Source: Anaerolineae bacterium
GTDB lineage: Bacteria; Chloroflexota; Anaerolineae; B4-G1; SLSP01
DNA: 33,362 bases
Assembly: GCA_016931315.1 (NCBI GenBank)
Contig: JAFGFB010000028.1
Coordinates: 1 to 33,362 of the forward strand
Direction of reading: 5' to 3'
Both the position numbers and the translations under genes were made by a program. The stretch's first letter is position 1; every line of letters starts with the position of its first letter. Positions 29,372-33,362 of the stretch are shown here, piece after piece. The notes beneath the pieces were generated by a model. It was not told the origin of the DNA, made no database searches, and worked only from the letters and a program-made list of their open reading frames with translations.

Positions 29372-30031
29372 CTAATCCGAAACTGTCCAGGTAATCTCGT
29401 CCATAATCTCGACCTCGGTTTCCGTCACAAGGTCATTGCCTTCGCAGTCCTGCGCCAACAAATCATAAGTGTCAGGGTTTACAAAGAAAACGCGCTGACC
29501 TTCCTGCGCCTCAATGGATTCTGACTCCCCCAACCAGTCGTCACCCCAGTCATCGCTGGTCGAAGGAGCAATATAGACGAAGCAGATTTCGGTTGCGCTC
29601 TCGTTGACCAAAACCAAAGGAGCCAGACCTCGTCCCCCTACAGTAACAGTTGTATCGCTGCTGATACCCCAGAACGTTGCCAGGGTTGCCTGATCACAGG
29701 TCATGACTTTTACATCATAGGTCCCAGAGGAAGGCGAGAAAGTTTCCGAATCACCGGCAGCAATTACCTCCTCATCGCCCAACCAATCATCGCCCCAATC
29801 TTCTTCGTCGCTTCCCGAAATTTGAACATAGCAGATATCGTAGGGGGTCTCGTTAGAGATTTCGATATCTAAGTCCCCCGTTGTCTTGGCGGGGGGATCG
29901 GTAAGCACTTGTGTGGGATCAGGAGTATCAGTAGTACCACCACACGCAAGCGAGAATACCAACAACCCGACAATCAAACCTGCAATGACATTGCGTTTCA
30001 TAACTATGCTCCTTAACTGAAATATGAACAC
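29372..30031 (-). CDS. Putative lipoprotein with duplicated DDWGDDWLG domain
   Basis: Signal/lipobox VFSLACGG; two homologous halves ICYVQISGSDEEDWGDDWLGDEEVIAAGDSETF and ICFVYIAPSTSDDWGDDWLGESESIEAQEGQRVF. Confidence 0.8.
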   Translation of the reverse strand: MFIFQLRSIVMKRNVIAGLIVGLLVFSLACGGTTDTPDPTQVLTDPPAKTTGDLDIEISNETPYDICYVQISGSDEEDWGDDWLGDEEVIAAGDSETFSPSSGTYDVKVMTCDQATLATFWGISSDTTVTVGGRGLAPLVLVNESATEICFVYIAPSTSDDWGDDWLGESESIEAQEGQRVFFVNPDTYDLLAQDCEGNDLVTETEVEIMDEITWTVSD

Positions 30032-30110
30032 CGCAGCACAAATAGTGAAATGCCTTCAACAACCTATTATACCGGAGTTTGACAGATGATACAAGCTTCC
30101 TTTTTCAAAG

Positions 30111-30281
30111 GGGTGCGTTTCAAAATGGGGAAAAAGCAAGTTGACTATCATGCGAATGCCTTTCTCTGAATGATTTTTCGCAGCGGGGCTTTACCCGCTG
30201 CGAAAAATCACCTTTTTAGCGCCCCTATGGGGGCCCCCGTAGGGGCGCTTGAGATTGTGGCCCCAGATTTGGAACGCACCC
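30111..30281 (-). mobile_element. MITE-like element, copy C (reverse orientation relative to copy B)
   Basis: TIRs GGGTGCGTTTCAAA ... TTTGGAACGCACCC; its reverse complement aligns end to end with copy B; central hairpin at 30170-30211 and second palindrome at 30218-30249. Confidence 0.85.
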
Positions 30282-30358
30282 CCTTCAGTTACAAATTTGT
30301 GTCAGCTTAGTATCCATGATATAATGGGATTTGAAGCCAGAGCCATAAGAGGACGAAC

Positions 30359-30790
30359 ATGCCCACAGAATCACTCCAGTTTCTGCCACCGACACAGGCA
30401 CGGCAGCTCACCGAGCTGGCAGACCGTGCCAGGCTCAGCCTTTCGCGCTTCGCCTCAGTTAATGTGATGTTTGATGCAGTGGGGTTGCAAATGTTAGATG
30501 AGTGGATTGACCGGCACCTACGCCAGTTTCCACAGCCCTCACGCGATATTGTAACCGTGTGGGGCGCGTTTCTCGGTGAGGTATTCCGGCGGCGTTTCCA
30601 TGGCGAATGGGCAGTTGATGCGTCGCAACATAAGCCCAGACTTGGCGTCATCTGCCCACGCGATCAACGCGGCTTGCTATTTGTAGACGTGATGGGACAA
30701 GTACAACGCCGAATTAAGCATGACATGCAGGAATCTTTGGCATTCTACTATGCTGAGAAGAGTGTCGAAATTCGTGAGGTCGAACTCTAG
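30359..30790 (+). CDS. Hypothetical protein
   Basis: 143-aa ORF bounded by a strong terminator; not recognised. Confidence 0.7.
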   Translation: MPTESLQFLPPTQARQLTELADRARLSLSRFASVNVMFDAVGLQMLDEWIDRHLRQFPQPSRDIVTVWGAFLGEVFRRRFHGEWAVDASQHKPRLGVICPRDQRGLLFVDVMGQVQRRIKHDMQESLAFYYAEKSVEIREVEL

Positions 30791-30807
30791 CATACACAAT
30801 CAATAAA

Positions 30808-30844
30808 CTCAAACGCCTCCCGGAATTACCGGGAGGCGTTTGAG
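30808..30844. terminator. Bidirectional terminator between convergent genes
   Basis: CTCAAACGCCTCCCGG-aatta-CCGGGAGGCGTTTGAG, 16-bp perfect stem. Confidence 0.85.
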
Positions 30845-30865
30845 TTATCCAGAAAGGGAAGTTGC

Positions 30866-31273
30866 CTAGTACGTCACCACACGCGGCAATTCTTTCGCCT
30901 GCTCCACCCAGGTCGCCACCTGCGCCAAAGTGGGAGGACGCCGCACCAATTTGCGCTCCGCGTTGACCTCCAAAATCTTGGCGTAGAGGTTCTCGGGCTT
31001 GCGCTGCGCCAGCTCGGGCACGGTATCTACACCGGCGAACTCCAACAAGTCAGAATACTCCTCCCCAACACCCTTGATCCGGAATAGATCGACACGGTTC
31101 ACCCACTCGAGAATCAATTTGGGTGACAAGCCCGTCGCTTCCGCCAAATCCTTGCGGCCCTTAGGCGTCGACCCCATCTCCAGCAGCACCTGTGTAGTTG
31201 TAACGCCTGCCGCCTTCAACTTCTCAGCATAGGCTTCGCCAATACCCTCAATTACCGTCAATTTCGCCATCAA
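30866..31273 (-). CDS. DUF4332-like helix-hairpin-helix protein
   Basis: LTVIEGIGEAYAEKLKAAGVTTTQVLLEMGSTPKGRKDLAEATGLSPKLILEWVNRVDLFRIKGVGEEYSDLLEFAGVDTVPELA. Confidence 0.85.
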   Translation of the reverse strand: MMAKLTVIEGIGEAYAEKLKAAGVTTTQVLLEMGSTPKGRKDLAEATGLSPKLILEWVNRVDLFRIKGVGEEYSDLLEFAGVDTVPELAQRKPENLYAKILEVNAERKLVRRPPTLAQVATWVEQAKELPRVVTY

Positions 31274-31331
31274 AAACCTCCTTATTATTTGGAAAAAATG
31301 TGGAAAAACCGGGTTAACTGACCTTCAAGAC

Positions 31332-32453
31332 TCAACGCTGTCCCAGGTGCATCGGCATAACCACATGCGTGAAAGCATCCTCATCGCCCAATGCCTTGAT
31401 GACACCGGGGTTGGTAGGCGCATTCACCTCTAGAGCGACCTGGGGCACATCCAAAGCGCTCAAAACATCAATCAGGAAACGGACATTGAAAGCAATTTCC
31501 AGACCGTCACCCTCAATATTAGCACTGAGCGCAGTCGAACCCTCACCAAATTCAGCAGAAGCGGCTGAAACCACCACCTCACCGGGATTGATGCTTAAGC
31601 GGACGATATTGGCCACATCCCGCGCAAAAATGGCCGCACGCTTACAGGCCTGGAGCCACTCCTCTCGCCCCAGCACTACACGGGTACGATAAGATTGCGG
31701 AATGATACGGCGATAATCCGGGAAAGTACCATCAATAAGCCGTGAGTTTAGCACAGTATCCTGAAGTTTGAACACAATCTGATTATGGCGCGCCGTGGTG
31801 GAAATAGCCACCGGCTCCTCATGTCCAGCGAGAATGCGCAGCAGCTCGCCCAGCGCCCGCGCCGGCACAATCACGCTAAAAGGATGGTTGATAGGCTGAA
31901 GCAAGGGGACATGGCGCACCGAGAGCCGAAAGCCATCCGCCGCCGCTAACGTCAAAGATTGGGATCCAAACTCCAGCAGCACACCAGTCAACACGGGGTG
32001 GCTATCATCCGTCGAAGCCGCAAACGTCACGTGCTCCAGCCCTTGCCGCAAATCACCCGCCTCCGCCGCCATTCCTATACCATCTTCAGACTCCGGGACC
32101 AACGGGAATTCCTCATCGGATATCCCCCTGAAGGATGCATTGACGGCATTGCAGGAAAGCGCGAGAGAAAGGCGATGGGGATCCATCTCCAAAGTCACCT
32201 GGTCTGGCGGCAAAGAACTCACCAGGTCAATGAAGTTGCGTGCTGGCACCGTAATTGCGCCATCAGTTTCCACCCGCGCCCCCACCCAATGGACAATACT
32301 CAATTCCAGGTTGGTCGCCGCAAGTTTAAGTTGCCCGCCATCAGTCGCCAACAACACATTGCTCAGGATTGGCATCGTAGTTCGCGAAGGGACCGCACGT
32401 CCCACAACACCTAATCCCTTGGACAGGTTTTCCTGAAGGCAAGAGAGTTTCAT
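31332..32453 (-). CDS. dnaN: DNA polymerase III beta subunit (sliding clamp)
   Basis: MKLSCLQENLSKGLGVVGRAVPSRTTMPILSNVLLATDGGQLKLAATNLELSI ... typical DnaN; C-terminal HVVMPMHLGQR. Confidence 0.97.
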   Translation of the reverse strand: MKLSCLQENLSKGLGVVGRAVPSRTTMPILSNVLLATDGGQLKLAATNLELSIVHWVGARVETDGAITVPARNFIDLVSSLPPDQVTLEMDPHRLSLALSCNAVNASFRGISDEEFPLVPESEDGIGMAAEAGDLRQGLEHVTFAASTDDSHPVLTGVLLEFGSQSLTLAAADGFRLSVRHVPLLQPINHPFSVIVPARALGELLRILAGHEEPVAISTTARHNQIVFKLQDTVLNSRLIDGTFPDYRRIIPQSYRTRVVLGREEWLQACKRAAIFARDVANIVRLSINPGEVVVSAASAEFGEGSTALSANIEGDGLEIAFNVRFLIDVLSALDVPQVALEVNAPTNPGVIKALGDEDAFTHVVMPMHLGQR

Positions 32454-32536
32454 CTAGGGCCTCCTATGGTCAGTTGAACTTTGCGCCTAGCCTCACAGCC
32501 TGTGTACCTGTGTCGGCTTTGATTGCAGATAGTATA

Positions 32537-32565
32537 AGTATACTCTAAGCCCTCAGAATTGACAA
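32537..32565 (-). promoter_or_regulatory. Candidate sigma70-type promoter of dnaN
   Basis: Minus strand TTGTCA - 17 nt - TATACT; -10 overlaps palindrome AGTATA-AG-TATACT (32531-32544). Confidence 0.65.
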
Positions 32566-32655
32566 ATGCAATTATCAAAAATACCTAAGCAAGAGTCTGT
32601 AAAAACTAGATCCCGAGCCAAAAACGCAATGAGATGCAGAGGAGTAGTCTTTTTT

Positions 32656-32696
32656 GTGATTTTTGTGGGTGGGTTGCACCCACCCACAAAAATCAC
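32656..32696. repeat. Palindromic repeat copy D (core hairpin)
   Basis: GTGATTTTTGTGGGTGGGT-tgc-ACCCACCCACAAAAATCAC; upstream ATGCAGAGGAGTAGT shared with copy A; downstream CTTTGGAACGCACCC (ends 32750) shared with copies B/C. Confidence 0.75.
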
Positions 32697-32939
32697 GGCT
32701 ACGGAGAAGGACGCAGAGGATAGATTTGCCCCCCACTTTGGAACGCACCCGAAGCACGTTCAGTATTGCCGAGATTTCCAGGAAAGAGTAAAATAGAGCC
32801 AGGTTTCGCATAGCTGAAGCGCGTTGACCGTTGGAAAGGAGTCGACCCCACGGAATGGACGATTACTTCCGCTATTCAGAAACCAGCACAACAGCTATCT
32901 GGAAAATCTACAGACATGACGGGATGACGACAAGTAAAC

Positions 32940-33305
32940 ATGAGTGACGAAATCATTGAATGTGTCAAATGCGGTCGTGACTTCATCTGGACTGAGGGCG
33001 AACAGCGATTCTTCAAAGAACGTAATCTGAGCCGTCCTAAACTATGCCGGGAATGCCGGGCGCAACGGAACAATGAACGACGGCCTGGAATGCGCGATAT
33101 CAATACGCCGTTTCCCACAAACACAATCCCAACACATCAGCCGAAGCCCAGAAAAAATCCAAGAAATCAGGCGCGCTGGTTGTCACAACCGGTATCCCAC
33201 TTCGGGGCAGCGGCGATAACCATAGCCATCGCTCTGAGCGTGCTCCTTGCCCTGGAATCCTCTCTCAACCCATTATTCGCAATACCGCAAAAGTCACCCT
33301 GTTGA
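32940..33305 (+). CDS. Zinc-ribbon (zinc-binding domain) protein with C-terminal TM segment
   Basis: IIECVKCGRDFIWTEGEQRFFKERNLSRPKLCRECRAQRNNERR (CxxC...CxxC); hydrophobic AAAITIAIALSVLLALE. Confidence 0.7.
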   Translation: MSDEIIECVKCGRDFIWTEGEQRFFKERNLSRPKLCRECRAQRNNERRPGMRDINTPFPTNTIPTHQPKPRKNPRNQARWLSQPVSHFGAAAITIAIALSVLLALESSLNPLFAIPQKSPC

Positions 33306-33362
33306 AGTCTTAGCAAGCGAGAGCCAAAGTTGTCGCAGACGGCTAAACTGAGCACACGTCTG

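Overview
The window looks like a bacterial chromosome segment, probably from Chloroflexota/Anaerolineae (taxonomy inferred from gene style only). From left to right it contains:
(i) ~1-4945: an accessory, probably integrative, region. It has a truncated SNF2-type helicase, a STAND/NB-ARC-like NTPase with C-terminal TM helices, an XRE regulator, a HTH/zinc-ribbon small protein and a tyrosine recombinase. The recombinase ends next to the 3' end of a tRNA-Pro(GGG) gene.
(ii) ~5000-32450: mostly core genes: AI-2E/PerM-like transporter, lepA, tlyA, RluD-type pseudouridine synthase, hutI, lytic transglycosylase, two MFS transporters, HtrA-like protease, SbcD-like nuclease, rpiB, ung, dcd, pyrimidine-nucleoside phosphorylase, response regulator, a PHP + Schlafen/AlbA_2 fusion, MoaB/MogA, NnrD/E, flavodiiron protein, EamA, DUF4332-like protein and dnaN.
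(iii) Four dispersed intergenic palindromic elements at ~11.4, 12.5, 30.2 and 32.7 kb. They share fixed outer arms GTGATTTTT/AAAAATCAC around a GC-rich inner stem that differs in each copy but always stays self-complementary. Two of them (12522-12681 and 30111-30281, opposite orientations) align end to end and have GGGTGCGTTYCAAA terminal inverted repeats. The 12.5-kb copy is flanked by a perfect 8-bp duplication (TCGAATTT), the hallmark of a non-autonomous transposable element (MITE). I consider this repeat family and the tRNA-linked accessory region the most interesting content.
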